Origin: Calycina herbarum
Taxonomy: Eukaryota; Ascomycota; Leotiomycetes; Helotiales; Pezizellaceae
Length of the DNA: 64,000 bases
Reading direction: 5' to 3'
NCBI GenBank assembly: GCA_001414485.1
Contig: LLEY01000020.1
Span: forward strand, 496,001 to 560,000
A program made the position numbers and the translations under genes. Numbering within the stretch: the stretch's first letter is position 1; each line of letters starts with the position of its first letter. The notes beneath the pieces were generated by a model that was not told the origin of the DNA, made no database searches, and saw only the letters and a list, made by a program, of their open reading frames with translations. Below, one piece after another: positions 44,092-58,510 of this stretch.

Positions 44092-47000
44092 AAAGGTAAA
44101 TGTAGGTATGTAGGCGCACAAGTATTCCTGGAACAGTGTTAGAAACCGGGAAGAACATCTGGGATTTTCGTTTCTTGTTTCGTGGAGATGGAAGGTCGAT
44201 CGGTCGGGTCTCTTGTTGGGTCATTTATTTCATAATAAGACAACCACGCATAAACATGCGCCTCTCTCTATGTACAAAAAAGTCAGTTGTTTTGTTTTGT
44301 TTACAAGAAACTTGGGTGTTGGTGGTGGCACAGGAATGTTTCGTGAGAGGAGGAACCGGGGAAGATTAGGGTTCGTGTATCGTGAATCGCGGAAGATTGA
44401 CGAGGAATACCTAAGGAGGATGAGGCTCGTAAAGAGGACGAATACTTTTGCGTCCTGGAGGTGACAGAAGGCTTATTAACGTGAGGTCCATGCCTTGTTG
44501 GAACACTGTAAACATGATCCTGTGGTGATTTTTTGTGGGCAGCGGCGTGGTGGTGTGAAACAAAAGAGCGTTGGGATTTGAGGGGGAGTGTGATGTGATG
44601 TGATGAAATGAAATGATGAGGATTCCCCTCCCCCACAAAATAACTACACGAGAAGTGGACAAGAGAGAAAAGGAGAGGGGAACCGAGAGGAAGGAAAGGA
44701 AAACTTGTTGCCGATCAAGATCTTCAAAAGAGGATGATAGATTGAAACGATAAACATTCCTTTCCAACAATTGCGCCCTTTGTGGGGTCTAAGGCTGGGT
44801 TTTAATACTAGTGTGCGAGAGAATTGGAGGGGCTCAGTGTGTTATGCAGGACGAGTAGGCGCTTGAATGACAGGATGGAAATAGCAGGGCGCTTGATGAA
44901 GCTGTCTTCAGCCGCGGCACCACGGTGACTAGCCGCCAACAGGCGCTCACCTAAATTGCTGTTTTGGGAAGTACGGGTGCGACGCTGGAGATTAGGTTGT
45001 GGAGTTGTATGATGCAGCACTACGCAGCCGCTCAAATTCTCAATCCTTCGTGGTATGGCATTATGGGCGTCTCGCTCAAAAGAACGTGGTAATTATTTTG
45101 GTTTTCTTGATCTGCTTCGGATAAGAGGTTTGGGCATGAATGCAACGGACCGAAGCGATGGACTCGATTCTGGAAAGAATTCGGAATTGCTTCGGTCGTG
45201 GTTTATTTTTGATGTTTTCGTCCACCATCCGAATCAAGCATCTAAACTTTCATCGCGGCGTCTCCTTTGAGCGATGCATTGAGAAATCCGGAGATATTTT
45301 GGAGGGGTGTGTTTGAGGTTATCCCCACCCACTCCAAGATTCGCACGCACCACGACGTTAATTGCGCAGCCACACTTTACACCTAACCCACGAGGTACGT
45401 ATTTCTTACGCTTTGGAAGTAAATTTGTGGCAACTCTTCTCGAGTTGATTGTTTAATCACGATTGCGGGATAAGAAATCATATGTACGAGCTTCCTTTCT
45501 TTTTTCCTCCTCTCAGCTGGTGGGAGCCTTTGGAAGAGCCTAGAAGCGAAGTAGCAGCACCTTTTCATCTACAGCCTCAAAGACGTCGTGTTGTGAGAGA
45601 TTGCGCAGGCAAATTAAATGTGAGATCAGCGTTGCTTGTGATTTTTCAGCATCAAGACTCAGCAAAATGATTTGATTTGTGTGTGTAGAAGCCGTATTCG
45701 GTGTACCGAGGTGCTGAAATGCTGAGCTTCCAGGCAATCTGGACCCAAATTTGCAGTGGCTGGGGGAGTGAGGATGGGTGAGGATGTCGTGCAGATCGAG
45801 TTGTTTCGTTTCTTTGGTCGTGGGGACTCGTCCCCTAAAACACTGAGACCAATAGCCTTGCGTCACTCTTGCCATGTTTCACGACCCCACCACTGACAGT
45901 TGAGAAGACCCTGCGCCATCTCCCTTCTGGAATGCATTACTGTAGTAGTCTCTCCCCAGCCTTCTCCCTATGCACCGCTATTTGACCTCCCATGGCTTCG
46001 AGAATCCCGTCAACAATGCGTGCATGTGCGAGAACGAGCACATGCCATTGTTGATGCCGAGTGCAAATGTGACGATGTCTTCAGCTTTGTTGTCCACCAC
46101 CACCAGGGATCCAGGGATCCAGGGATCTCCTGGATGTCACAACACCAAGCTTGGAAATATATTGTTGATGATGGTGTTGAAGAGGACGCGCTGGGTCTTG
46201 CCCTCGCTCTCGCCACGCCGAGACTCTTCCGAGTATTTTACCTTTTGCGCAGCATCGCTTTCGGACGCATAAACCTGGACTTCACGACGCCAACAAATTG
46301 TTGCCCAATCTTTTCGTTTTCGCAAAAGTGGGTGGACGGGCTACCAATCATCAGATATATGCGGTGTGGTCATGACGATGTTGACCCTCCATCGGGCCTC
46401 AAAGGTAAACATTTCTTATCAAAATCTTTCTCTTGTTTATTCCACTTTGACTCGCGTCAGGTGGCCACAGCCATCTCTACTCACGCATGATGACTGGAAG
46501 AGGGCGATGACTGATGGACAGCACAAAGGCCCCGGACGGGGGTAGACTGACCAACTTACTGATGGATCAGCAGCTTGTTTATCAGCTGTGGCCATACAGA
46601 TTACTGGCCTCGTCTTGTATTGCAAGTGTGACAAGGCGTGGCGCGGTATGGGTGTCAATAAGAGTGCAGTTCAAGATTTGCCAGAGGATGAATGACCGTT
46701 GGAAGTTCTGCGTTCCACACACACCGCCTAGCCACCTCTGCATATGAATGATTCAGGAAGAAGAATCTAGGAGCACGACTGGCTACCGACTCCAACCTCC
46801 TTTGCAAGTGCATACTTTAGATAAACCCGTGGTTACCGCAGCTACCTCTTTTCCCCCAATTATTCTGCATCGCAAAAGTATCATTTAACCCTACATACGA
46901 CCTATTGCATACATTCCTCCCCGTACTCGCTCCTTTTGGCGTCAGCAACATCACATCCACACGATAGTGATCCGCTGCACGGAGTCTTCCAGTTTCAAAT

Positions 47001-48993
47001 TTCTTCTTGACCGCCTTACAGCTGTGGTGCTCAATAAAAGAGTACCAGCTATTGCCAGTTATTGGCGGAGAAAGTGACGGGGAATACGCGAAACAAGGCT
47101 CGAAAAAGCGACGCAGATCCACTCGAGGGCCATCGTCGACCTTTCTTTTCCACTCGCTCGAGGATCTTGAATACCCAGCGCCACATCCTCACTTGGCCCT
47201 GTCGTCCAATCATTGGACGACTAGCCTGGACTCGGCTGAAACAAAAGTCCAGCAGCCAGCGCCTGTGGACACAGACACCCCAACAGAGGGAGCCAGCCGG
47301 GCCAACCATCACGCAGCCAGTCCTCCGCTTCCTTACTGACCTCGAAATAATTGAGTGGGAAGGGACTGAGGTGAGAGGCACGAGAGGGAGACATTGAAAG
47401 CGAGAAATCAAACTCCTGCAATCCTCCTCTGGCCGCCGGCACCAACCATTCAGAGGCCATTCAAGGGACCCAACTCGCGCGGGACTCTGCACTTGTTTGT
47501 ATCTGCGGCATTGCCAGGGACGTTCGTGCATTGCTACTGCACTGAGGTTCATATATATCCTCTTCCCGCAGTCGACTTTGATTGTGCCATTCAGATCAGC
47601 AAGCTATTTCGTATTCCTTTCCACATTCGCCCCCTTTTTCGTGTGCACCTCCTCCTCCTCCTCCTACCCGATAATCAACTCCTCCTCGGCCTCTATACAA
47701 CTTCTTCATTTCCCCTCCGACCTGGTGTCGGCACACTTGGACCTCTCAACCCCAATACAGTCAGTTGCAGTCAGTTGCAGAAGCCCGTCACATCCCCCTA
47801 AGGAGTACATCACGCTTGTTGGTCATCGCGAAACATTTCAGGAAACAAACCGTCACGGCAATTCTTGACAGCACCACTCCCCACACCAGACGAACCGTCG
47901 ATTCCAGTCTGTGCGTCCCCAGACTTCAGAAATCACCTGCATCCTCTCATCCTCGAACGCTACCCCTATCACCAGGCCCCTTCATCCTGTACACCGACAG
48001 ATCTCAGTTCTGCAATTACTTCTGCACAACTCTGCACTTCGGGACTCCTTTTAATTGCTACGCTTCATCCATCAGCACCATAATCATCCTCCCAACGCTA
48101 CTACCAACCTTCACCGTCTAGGTAATTCTACGCTCGCATCGCACCGCAATCTCAACCACAGGCAATCCGCATCCCTTATTGCCCCCCCTTTTGCACTCTA
48201 TCCAGTCCCAACCCGGCTATACCGCATCAGCATCAGCCCGGGCAGATCCTGCAGGCTGCAAGCGAGGCTTTTTAAAGCCGATCCTCTCGTCCTCGTCCTC
48301 GTCCACATTGGTCGTTGGTCCTTGTTCAGACTTGCCCCCTTCAAGCCTGTAAAGCAACCCACCCTCCGACAAGCCCCTTCCCCCCTGCTCAGCGCTCACC
48401 AAATCCAAAAAATCGTCAGCTTGGACTGCACGGACCACTTGACCCCCTTTACCCTTGCCTCCTCCCTGCCCATCCCTCCAGCACATCAACTTATAATTGT
48501 CTACATCGCCGTTTTTTGCATAACTTTTCGCTGCTGCGCCAGTTTGACTTTGTTGGCCTTTTTTGGTTTCGGGATTTAGTTTCAATCTCTTCTTTCCCTT
48601 CACCAAAAGTTCCGCTGGCCGGATTTCCTCCTTTGGGATTGTTCTCGCTCTTCGCCTAGCCCGGAACCCCCTGGACAATACTAATCCACTCTCGGTATTC
48701 ACAATTCACCACGAGTACGAAGCATTTCACCTCAGCCTCGCTTTCACGTCAGCCTTCCACTTCGCCAACAAAACTATTGTCTGTCCAGCTATTGTCGCCC
48801 AGACAATACTAACCCAGGACAACCTCGGACAATACCTTCAAAACTACAATACCTTAACCTTCACCCCAGATTATTATTTTATCCATTCCTTCCGCATTGA
48901 ATTTATTTCCTCCGTCTTCAACCATCCATCTCTGGGTCTTGCATCTTGTCACACAACGCATCTCGCCTTCGACTTCAGAACAAATTTTCAATC
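44092..48993. other. Long non-coding region, probably including a long cyclin 5' leader
   Basis: About 4.9 kb lack a convincing gene. The last about 1.5 kb before the cyclin is C/T-rich on the plus strand with many short upstream reading frames, a CTC repeat at 47647-47668 and a duplicated CAGTCAGTTG at 47759-47778, which fits a long 5' UTR. A repeated ATCCAGGG occurs at 46110-46130. A 196-codon frame at 45900-46490 uses a non-ATG start and has no family signal; I do not call it. Confidence 0.5.
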
Positions 48994-50181
48994 ATGTCTT
49001 CATACTCAAGAGCATTGAACGAGGCTGCCCTCGAAAACTTCATCTACATGCCAGTCAGCAGTCAGATGATTAACTACCTGGCAACCAAAGCATCAGAGGT
49101 CATTCAGTGTGAAGCAACTTCAGTACAATCAAGTCGACTACCACCATCACCACCCCAAACCCCACCACAAGACTCCACCACCGAATCATCACGAGACCTT
49201 CCTTCCCTAGAGAGATTCATCAGTTCATTAGTACGAAAGTCAAATGTTCAAGTACCAACACTGATGACCACCCTGGTTTACCTCGAGAGACTGAAGAAGA
49301 AGTTACCTCCTGTCGCCAAGGGCTTGAAATGTACAGTCCACCGCATCTTCCTCGCCGCTCTCATTCTCTCAGCAAAATTCCTCAACGACTCCTCACCAAA
49401 GAACAAGCATTGGGCCGAGTACTCGAATGTCCGGGGCTACGAACCATTTGGATTCTCCAAAACTGAAGTTAACCTGATGGAAAAGCAACTCCTCTTCCTT
49501 TTGGATTGGGATCTCAACATCAGCGAGGACGATCTCTACCTCCACCTCGACCCATTCCTAGCACCAATCCGATGTGAGATCCAACACCAAGAAGATCGTG
49601 CCCGAGCAAAGGAATCCAGAAAGCGAGCTCTCCGAGAACAACAACTCCAAGAAGCCGAAGCAGCAAGACAATACCAAGCCAATCTCGCCGCTGCCCAAGC
49701 CCAATACTGGATGCCCGAGTACGAAGAGAAAGACGCAATCATCTACCAAGGCCAATACGTCGACCCCTCCGTCCGAACAACCAGATACGATTCCCCACCA
49801 TCCACCTCTGACGTCCCAGATCTTTCCCGCTCCGGAACAGCAGATACCTACTCCACCGTCTCCTCCTCAGCATCCTCGTACATCTCCAGCAATTCCCGAG
49901 CCGGAACTCCAAATTCGAGTATCGGAAGCTATATCGAGGATCTGGAACCTTCTTGTGATAGCCTACCTGCACGATATTCTAGCACCTCTCCTCCTCAACA
50001 TGTTGTTCGGGACACCGTTCATGTACATATTGCGGAACAACATGTTGGATCTGGAAAGCACGTCATGTTACCTTATGAGATCGAGCGGGAGATCTACGAC
50101 GAGAAGCCTGCGAAGAAGGCGAGAAAAGGAGGAAACATCTTCTCGAGATTCTTGGGTCAGAGGGAGACTCAATACGTATGA
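48994..50181 (+). CDS. PCL-type G1/S cyclin (Pho85 partner class)
   Basis: A single exon of 395 aa. The cyclin box spans residues about 70-195: [69 protein letters not shown] and [25 protein letters not shown] and the NLME...LLDWDL pattern are typical of PCL1/2-like cyclins. A charged helical stretch (residues about 200-240) and a Ser/Thr-rich tail with SP sites follow, suggesting phosphorylation-controlled turnover. It should activate a Pho85-type CDK at cell-cycle entry or polarity sites. The ATG at 48994 was preferred over one 16 codons upstream because it starts the conserved-looking [16 protein letters not shown]. Confidence 0.88.
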   Translation: MSSYSRALNEAALENFIYMPVSSQMINYLATKASEVIQCEATSVQSSRLPPSPPQTPPQDSTTESSRDLPSLERFISSLVRKSNVQVPTLMTTLVYLERLKKKLPPVAKGLKCTVHRIFLAALILSAKFLNDSSPKNKHWAEYSNVRGYEPFGFSKTEVNLMEKQLLFLLDWDLNISEDDLYLHLDPFLAPIRCEIQHQEDRARAKESRKRALREQQLQEAEAARQYQANLAAAQAQYWMPEYEEKDAIIYQGQYVDPSVRTTRYDSPPSTSDVPDLSRSGTADTYSTVSSSASSYISSNSRAGTPNSSIGSYIEDLEPSCDSLPARYSSTSPPQHVVRDTVHVHIAEQHVGSGKHVMLPYEIEREIYDEKPAKKARKGGNIFSRFLGQRETQYV

Positions 50182-53100
50182 AAGATTTTCGACACGCGAC
50201 CAAAAACGAATTTCGGAGTTTAGAGATGGGAATGAATTTTCTGCATGTTCATAGATGGACCTCTCAGATTTCTTCTCCTTGCACTGCATTGTCAAACACA
50301 TTTTTTCCTTTACTTGTCAATTGTTTTTTTTATCATGCATTTAGATGCATCGCATGGCGTTGGGGATTTGAGCATTATTTTTTACTTTTGTATCTTTGAG
50401 CGAGTGGCTGGATGGAGTTCTTTATGATATTGGGCTTAATTGTCTCTGAGGATGGGGAAGCTTGGGATGGGAGCTCAGCTGAGCTGGAAGCATGGAAGAC
50501 ATAGGACTGTGTGCTATGAGGTACCTATACCTAGATAGTTTTCATCTGAACAGATGGAAGAAAATGAAGAAATTCTATAACTACAACTACATCATCTTTC
50601 CTCATGCAACATGTGAAATTTGCCTTCACGCCATTCTTACGACATTGATTTGGTGTGGTTTCAATAGCCAACGCCATCGTCTTCTCTCCTCTAATGCGCA
50701 TTTTGAGCCTCAATTCTTTATGAGCTGGACTTACTTGGTGGGCTTTCACTCGCAGCTCATCGCTCGACCCGATCCAAGATGCACGATCTAAGATGCACAC
50801 GATGCGGGGTCACCTCACCTCAAACTTTTTTCCTCGGAATAAAAAAAAAATCGAGGTGTGGAGAACCTGGCACCTGCCTAGGTAGAGTCCTCGGTGAGGG
50901 CATGTGGCTTCATGCATATATCTACGTAAATATTTTACTTGTAAGATCTTACGTACAATCCAACACTTGTACATACATACTTGACTCTCTCGTTCTTTGG
51001 CGAATGAGCTGCTTAATAGGCTGAGATGTGTTGGTTTGCGGATGTGGGGTTTTGGTGTTATAGAGAGGCGTTTTTTAGAGTAAGTAATGTTAGTTGTGAG
51101 AATTGGTGGCCATAGAGACGCGGGTTGAGTTGCCGTATCAAAGGTGGTTACTTCTTCGTCATCATCGTGTAATTTTCCTCTCTTCTGTTGCCATCGCAAT
51201 GCTTCGGGCTTTACCGAAATTTGGAATACAGTTATCTCGTTGTCTAAGGTCACCACGCAATACGGTATCCTTCTCGTGAGGAAGGAGAGAGATACTTGTT
51301 GGCGTGGATGAGGCGAGGGAAAATTGACGTTCAAGGTAAATAAGCGGTGATACCGTCATGTTCGCCTTCTCCGTCGTATAATTTGTATCATCAAAACTCA
51401 TTCCTTTGGCTTTGTGACTTGAGCTATTATTCCGGGTCCACCGAAAGTTTCATTATTACGCTGGCAAAGTGGAAGTTGAAGAACCTCGGTCTAAGTTACG
51501 AGATCATGAGGAAACGGAAGGAGGGGAAGTGGCGTAGTGAGGCGAGAAAGCAAAAGACGAAATAAACAAATGGTCTTGCCGTCATCAGCATCGTCAAATT
51601 TACCTAAAGGGGCTGTCCCGTAAAAGGTCTTATCTTCCTTTTCTTCGAACCAATAACTCGGATCTACCGAATTGTCTTCCGCATCATGGATAATCGAAAA
51701 TCGAGGAGCCTCGGTATTTCTTACGACAATCCATCTCGCGACGAAGTGGAAGGACAAGGCGTAGCACGGGAAGTTAGAAACGAGGCAAAAATGGTGAAGT
51801 CTGTGAAGAAAGGGCCGCCGCGCCGTCGTTGATTCCTAGGACATTCCTTTCTCTGTCGCTCTTTGCCTCTTCCACGATCCAGAAATTTGCCTCCCCCCAA
51901 GTCTTTCTCACGATGCCCTATCTCGTGGTGAAAGTGCGAGAAAGCAAAAGGCGGAGCCACGTAGAAACAAGGGAATGAGGCGAGGAGAAACATTTCATCC
52001 TCACCATCGCGACTCTTTCCCACGCCTCAAATTCCATCTCCCATCACGAATCCAACCATCACCATCCATCACCAACTCCAAAGCCTACAGCACAACCGAA
52101 GGATATTTGTTTACATGACATCAGTTCTCAAAGCCAAACTCCACATCAACATCCAATATTTCCTCGTATAAACTTCAATACCCATACAAGTTGCATTCGG
52201 TGGGGTATTAGGTAAACAAACCAGGGAAATCCTTCCCGGTTTCTTGAATCCTCAAGGATGCGAAGTGGGTAATGCAGGCGTTTATGGCTTTACGCCACTT
52301 TTTATGGGATGTGACGCTAGGAAGATTTAGGTGAGGGGAGGTGATGGATGGGGGCACAGGGTGGATGGATGATGTTACATTCCGAGGTTTTCGTCCCGAG
52401 TTTAGGGTTGCACGCGGGGGGTTGTGGAGATATGGAGGGGGACGTGGTAAGGTTGTGGGACGTGAAGAATTGGGGGTATGTTGTGATAGGGAACTTAGAA
52501 AGGAATTGATCGCATGTATCGGGAATTTGAGGGGGGTTGGTGTATTGCCATGCTGAAAACTATGGTTGTACTGGAGGTTGTAGTATTGTGGAGATGGGAT
52601 GAGAACCGCGGAATCGGAATGGGAAATCGGCAATGAAAAAAGTCAGTTCAAAATACTATAGTAGTTGAAGTAAGTGTACGGGGCTAAGGAAATCAAAATA
52701 TAGGTTTCTCTAGTTCGCTACAAAAGGGGCACCTAGTATACGGGATATAGATTTCGACACACCTAACTACTAGTAAGAAAACCAACGACGAACCCAACCA
52801 TCGATTGACGAAATCTACTCTCTCAAACAACTAGAACCCTACGAATGCGAAAACCCAAAGAAATCATTGATTTAAAGACTACACTAACTACGAACAAGTG
52901 AAGGATCCCCGACTCCCAAATCGGAAGGGAAAAAATAAGCGAATCTATTCGTGGGGTCGGAGGATTTTTGTGCAATTCACAGGGTTATGGGGTTCGTGAA
53001 GCCACAGGTAGGGGTAAGGGATGTTGAGTGTCTATGATGGGATTTCCGATTCCTGTGGGAAGATTGGCATCTCGGTTAACCTTCCCCCACTTCTCTTCTC

Positions 53101-54601
53101 GTCACCTCGTGGAGATCTTGAAACATGAAACGAAGCTTGGGATAAGGAGAAAAGAAGAACGAAAGGGGAAATATACAGGGGCATGGATGAAGGTAGGTAG
53201 TACTTCGTATTTCTCGTATTGCCTAGTGTTTATATAGTATGGGTTAATTTTGAGATGAGGGGTGTGTTTTGTTGATAATTGGTTATGCCGATTGTAAACC
53301 TAGAATTATTCAAGTAGAAGTGATAGCGCTTTCAGGATTAATTGATTGATTGTAATTTGCTATTGCAAAAGAAATGATTCGTAAACTTAGAAAACTGGAA
53401 GTGCGTTTCGTTCAGATGGCAAGGGAGAACTAATTTAGCAAGAAATTCAGATTCTTTGAGGCTTTTTGAGTGAAAATGAACAAAGTTTTTACCTCTGCCC
53501 CCCTCCCCCCCATCTGAGCCTTCAAACCCCTAGACCACTTTTAAAGTTACCAGAGAATTGGTTTAGATATTGAGTAGAAAGAATGAATTTATAGTTCTCC
53601 ACTTGGTAGTTTAGAGAAGTGCATTAACCATCAGCAGGAGACCTGCATTGCGCACTGTTTTTATTTGCATCATTACAAAATGTGAAGGTACATGAATAAC
53701 TTTTGGAAGCAAAAATGAAAGACTGGCGCGAATCACCGACCCCGCCTTCACGCAATAGAGGCTTAATTTGGCATCTTACATTGCCGTGGAGAAACCCCCG
53801 CCATTTTTGTTAGAATTTTAGATATTCTGCTTAGTTAGAGTCACGTTGGATAACATATGGGTAAACACTTCACTTTCACAAGAAAGGGGGAGATAAAATC
53901 ACATATCTTGGTTTTCAAAGAGACATATCCTTAGTTCAAGTGACTGGTGTCATCAAACATTGTGAAATGAGACTGCTAGTTTTTACGATGAGGAGAACAG
54001 TAAGAACAAAAATGTAATCTCAAAATATCATGTTTCTAAAGATCACCCATCACTGAAGTACTGAAGCGATACACCACTGGCAAGAAACAAGTGAGATATA
54101 TAATGTGATGCTAGTTAAGCGAGAAAAAGACGATAACTTGATAAATCCTTTCTTTCCATCATAGTGATGCATTGCAGAGTTTAATTTGAGATAAATGACC
54201 TCTCTCTCTTGGTGATTTCGTGAGGTATTGGGAGACAACTTTTTGGAAAGACACCTTCTGCTATGCTTCAATGGGGCTGGGATAAGCTATGAAAACCTGA
54301 AGGGGGTTTGGTGGGGCTGATTGCAACTGCTGATAGGATGTGCAAAACTCGCTTGAACAAAGGGTCAAAGTTGACGAATCAAAGGCCGTGTTATTCGGTG
54401 GTGTCAGAAACTTCACCTTCACGACCTTCTTTACATATGAGCGATTATACCCATCAAGGTAGATCGGACTAATCCCTGCCAAGTCTTTTGGATCTTTCAA
54501 CCATCCTCACCCTTCTTTCCTTCAAACTTCCTCACCTTCCTTTCCTTCAACCTTTCTCGCCTTTCTTTGGACCAACACTGTTTACTTCTTCGCATCGTAT
54601 C
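50182..54601. other. Long intergenic region
   Basis: No gene that I can support. A 141-codon Pro/Ser-rich minus-strand frame at 52208-52633 (MPISHSDSAVLIPSPQYYNL) is the best candidate but has no family match. GCGAGAAAGCAAAAG occurs at about 51543 and again at about 51938. The stretch before 54602 is CTT-rich as in a fungal promoter and 5' UTR. Confidence 0.45.
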
Positions 54602-56235
54602 ATGAAGTTCACCCAGATCGCCTTTTCGGCCTTGTCGGCTTTTGCTCTTTTGAGTGCACATGCAACAGCTAAATACGTAGGTACACCTTGATACAATGAT
54701 AGCATCGCCAGGAGAGAGTGCTAATTTTTCTGTAGTATCATTCTAAGGTAGTGGATACAGACTTGGTCGTAATTGGAGGAGGAAGCAGTGGCATTCATGC
54801 TGCGATCCACCTCAAGGACGCCGGCGCAAAGGTTCTTGTCATTGAGAAGAAGTCCCAGATTGGTGGCCGTAAGTGTTCTTTCATTTTTCAAAGAGGTCCC
54901 TTGTAAAGGTGATGTTGTGGAAACTTTCGGCTTAGGAGCCACCTTGCAACAACAGGTGACAGTTCTAATGTGTTTTTCACAGATGCCGAAACATATGTCA
55001 ATCCGCAGACCAACATCCCAGCCAACGTTGGTGTTGTCATGTTTGTGAATACGACAGCCGTCAACAACTATTTTGATCGCCTTAACGTCCCCAAGGCATT
55101 TTTCAACCCGTTAACTGATGTTCCCGCCGGCACTCCTGCAACTTTGACCTACGATTTGTCCTCAGGCTTCCCCATTCCTGCGCAGAATTCCTTAGCGGTC
55201 CAACAACAGTATCTCGCCTTACTTTCAGCCGGCCAAAACTACAATGCCAAAGTGCTTTCTAAGTACCCTTGGATTGATCAAGGTTTCCTCGTTCCCGAGC
55301 CTGTTCCAGAGGAGCTTTTATTGTCGTTTGGGGAACTCGCTGCGCAATTGGGATTCTCACCTTTGCTCCCCATCATTGCCCAGTGGAACTTCAACTCGGG
55401 CAATATATCGACTCTTCCTGCGCTTTACGGCATCAAGATTTTCGGACCAGCGCTCTTTGGCAGCTTTTTCGACAAATTCATCCTATCCGCCTCGGGCAAT
55501 ACTCGTACCCTTTATGAGGCGGCAGCTCAAGAGCTGGGTGATAGCGTCCTGCTCGACTCGACCATCGTGGAAGTCCACCGTGAAGCCACCTATAGCGCGA
55601 CGCGCACCACTGGTGTGACTATCCTCGTCGAACAACCTGGCCAAGCATCCACGCTCGTTCGTGCTCGCAAACTCCTAGTTGCCATCCCTCAGACGATCAA
55701 AAACATCGGCGAATACGATCTTTCTGACGACGAACGACGCCTTTTCTCCAATTTCCAAGGGCTCGGCAACTACGCTGGAATTGTTAATGTTCAGGGATTG
55801 AACAACAGCATCGCAAATGTTGGCATCTCAACTCCTTTCAACCAACCTGTCATCCCAGGTACCGCGGGTTTGTTTGCAACGGGGTCACCTGGCGACTACA
55901 TGTTCACAGTAGGTTTCAACGACCTGGACTACAACGATGCCACCGCACAAGCAATTATTCGCGACAGCCTGACAAAACTCGCAACAACCGGTGTAGTTCC
56001 CCAAGACGCCGCACAAGCAGCAACTTTCCCTTTCACTTCCGATCACGGCCCTTATTCTTTGCGTGTTCCTGTCGACGAGATCAAGAATGGCTTTTATAGC
56101 AAAATCGCGGCTGCTCAGGGCAAGCGAAACACTTATTGGGCGGGCGCCGCGTTTGCAGGACACAACAGTGGGTTGGTATGGGCCTACAACGAGGGTACTG
56201 TTATACCTGGTTTGAAGAAGGACCTGGGTTTGTAA
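54602..56235 (+). CDS. Secreted FAD-dependent oxidoreductase (amine-oxidase-like)
   Basis: Exons 54602-54676, 54736-54868 and 54983-56235 give 486 aa. Introns are GTAGGT...TGTAG (59 nt) and GTAAGT...CACAG (114 nt); joins give ATAKY-YHSKVVDTD and QIGG-HAETYVNP. A signal peptide (MKFTQIAFSALSAFALLSAHATA) is followed by the Rossmann FAD site DLVVIGGGSSGIHAAIHLKD and the acidic end VLVIEKK. The C-terminus has YWAGAAFAGHNSGLVWAYNE, the usual second FAD contact of flavin amine oxidases. The middle domain is the substrate region; substrate unknown. Similar fungal proteins are annotated as FAD-dependent oxidoreductases, some in secondary-metabolite clusters, but no cluster genes are seen beside it. 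Confidence 0.88.
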
Positions 56236-58510
56236 AGTGGACTTGATGTTTGTACTTGTGGGTTATTGAAACTCTCGGGCTACCTCAATACGGCCAATTA
56301 TAGTTGATAGAAGTTTCGATACAGTCACCTAGAATTTTCTATACAGTCACCTAGAAGTTTCTAAATAATAGTAAGAATAATAGAATAAAGAATTCTTCCC
56401 CGTCAGATGACGCTATTGAAAATTGAAAACAAATGTCAGCAAGCCCGTGGAATAATGTTTAACATGCGCATACACAGGCGCATAAGAGGTTCGCTCATTG
56501 CTCCTTCCCCGATAACTTTAGATACTGACCGAGAAGGTTAGGAGAATTATGAGGTCTACTTTACATTGCTTCTAACCCTCCTCGATTTGATTATCTTGGC
56601 ATGATTTGGTTAGTTGAGGAGGTGATGGAGAGTAAGGTCCAAGTCACTTACCTTAATTAGAACCAAAATAAGTTTTCCGAGATGAGACATGCCAGATCGA
56701 AGTTCGATCCCTTTATTGAAATGATTGGCAAATAATCACTTCCCAAGAAAGGGTTGCCCCCATAAAAGCCTGATTAAGCATGACGAAAAATGCTACTACA
56801 GCCTCCTCTCAGAGAAAGGAATAGGCTCTCAAATAGCAAGAGAAATATATGCCAGGAACACATTAGTGAGTGGGGCGCTCCATAATGCACTCGCTTCGAA
56901 CTGGTTAAAATATAAATTTGGTTGCGGCAATATTAGGATTCTGGTGTGCTTTCTTCGCCAATTGCGGCATTGACCAATCACCTTTACTACTTTATAGTAT
57001 TAAGTAGTGAGTCTAGTAAATCATGTTATTAAAGCATATTGTTCAAGAGCATTTTGATTAATTAAACTAAGTAAATGAAGTCTCGAATGTTTTGAAAGTA
57101 GAAACTATTACATAGGCACTTATCCGAGTAACACTGACTTAAATTAGATATTCTCGACAGCTTAGAAGACTCAAGTTATTCCAACAAACTAAAGAGGTTA
57201 ACTATAGCAAGTCTAGAGGAACCAGTCCACCAGTGGTCAATTATCTAATTAGTGCATAAAGCATACCAGTTTGAAGAAATAAAAATTTCAATGATGTCAA
57301 AGAAATGCTCTTTTCTTTTGCTGAAGCTGGCAACTGTTTTAAAACCTCGTCCTAACCGGAATCTATTTCGTGTTTTGAAGCTATGAATTACATCCTGGAG
57401 TGATTGAATCATGTCTCCTAGAGAGTTGCATAGCTAGAGTGAGACCGGATCTTCTTCATTCATGCCAGCCTTGAATTCTAGAAACACCTCACGAACATAG
57501 ACGGGAGCTTGACACCTACGACACTTGGGAGAGCGACATGTTGCCTCAGAACCTAGTGTTACTTATTACTTATCGTTCATCTAGCATCGAGAGTAAGCCT
57601 GGAAGAATCTCATTTTCGAGGCTGCGGTGAACTGAAGATAAATACTTGTATTTACGTTCATGTGAAATACCTTAATTCTTCTACTTGCTTCGTGAAACGA
57701 TGAGATTCGAATCTTATTACGTTGAGTATTATTTTGTACAAGCGCTTCTACAACAGAACCTCGGCGTAACTCTATTCGGAATCTCTCTATTCTTCTCCCG
57801 AGTTTAGGAACTCACTTTTATAGAGTATTCTTACTCTAATTAGAAGAATCTATAAGCTCTTTTATATCAATAGTATCAGCGTAACTACATCCTGAGTATT
57901 TTTATTCTTCTATTCGATTTGAGAAATTAAGGAGTGGTCTCTGGAGGACAAGGGTCATTTGAATTAAAGAGGAAACAATGACCTTATACGGATATGACTT
58001 TTTTGACAGTAAATGATGTGGAATGGAGATGTGGGGATTGTGCTTGCATCCGTAAAGTTTCATCTACCCCGCTTGGGAGACCCGTTACGTTCCTTTCATG
58101 GGTCTCGTAAAGATACCTCTACAGCCTTGTCTGACCCCAAGAGCAACAGACTGATTCGCCAAGGTCTACTCCCTTTCTTTCAAAGGCATTCATAGGTGGA
58201 AGAAGAATAAACAAGCCAGTTTGTCGTCACCTGGGATGAAGACACGAGACTTGCTGCATAAAAACGTGAATTCCTACAACGGATAGTAGGGGAAACTTTC
58301 TGAAACCGGGGTGTGATATACTAGTCTCGGGGAAGACTTCCAAGGGACTGACTGGAGTGGAAGAAAATATCCTTCAATTCTCTAGTTCTTGTCAACGCGA
58401 AAAGCACCGAGCATGGAACAACAAAAATACGAACCTCTTCTTCTCATATGTGCAACTTACGATATAATACATGTGCTGTACACTGCCTATTTAAAAGCGC
58501 CATTACAATA
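56236..58510. other. AT-rich intergenic region
   Basis: No gene recognised. A short tandem repeat lies at 56312-56366 (see separate entry). Low GC and scattered decayed frames suggest relic DNA; no clear terminal repeats were found. Confidence 0.4.
56312..56366. repeat. Short imperfect tandem repeat
   Basis: The unit ATACAGTCACCTAGAA followed by (T/G)TTTCT is repeated twice in full with a partial third copy, about 22-24 bp per unit, 3' of the FAD oxidoreductase gene. Confidence 0.7.

Noticed and set aside
45900..46490. 196-codon plus-strand frame upstream of the cyclin
   Set aside because: Non-ATG start, no domain, and lies within a long non-coding region with antisense frames of similar quality.
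47049..47552. 167-codon minus-strand frame
   Set aside because: Composition (Arg/Trp/Cys-rich) is typical of antisense reading of C-rich leader DNA.
56680..56715. Possible tRNA B-box (GTTCGATCCC)
   Set aside because: No A-box or cloverleaf arms around it.
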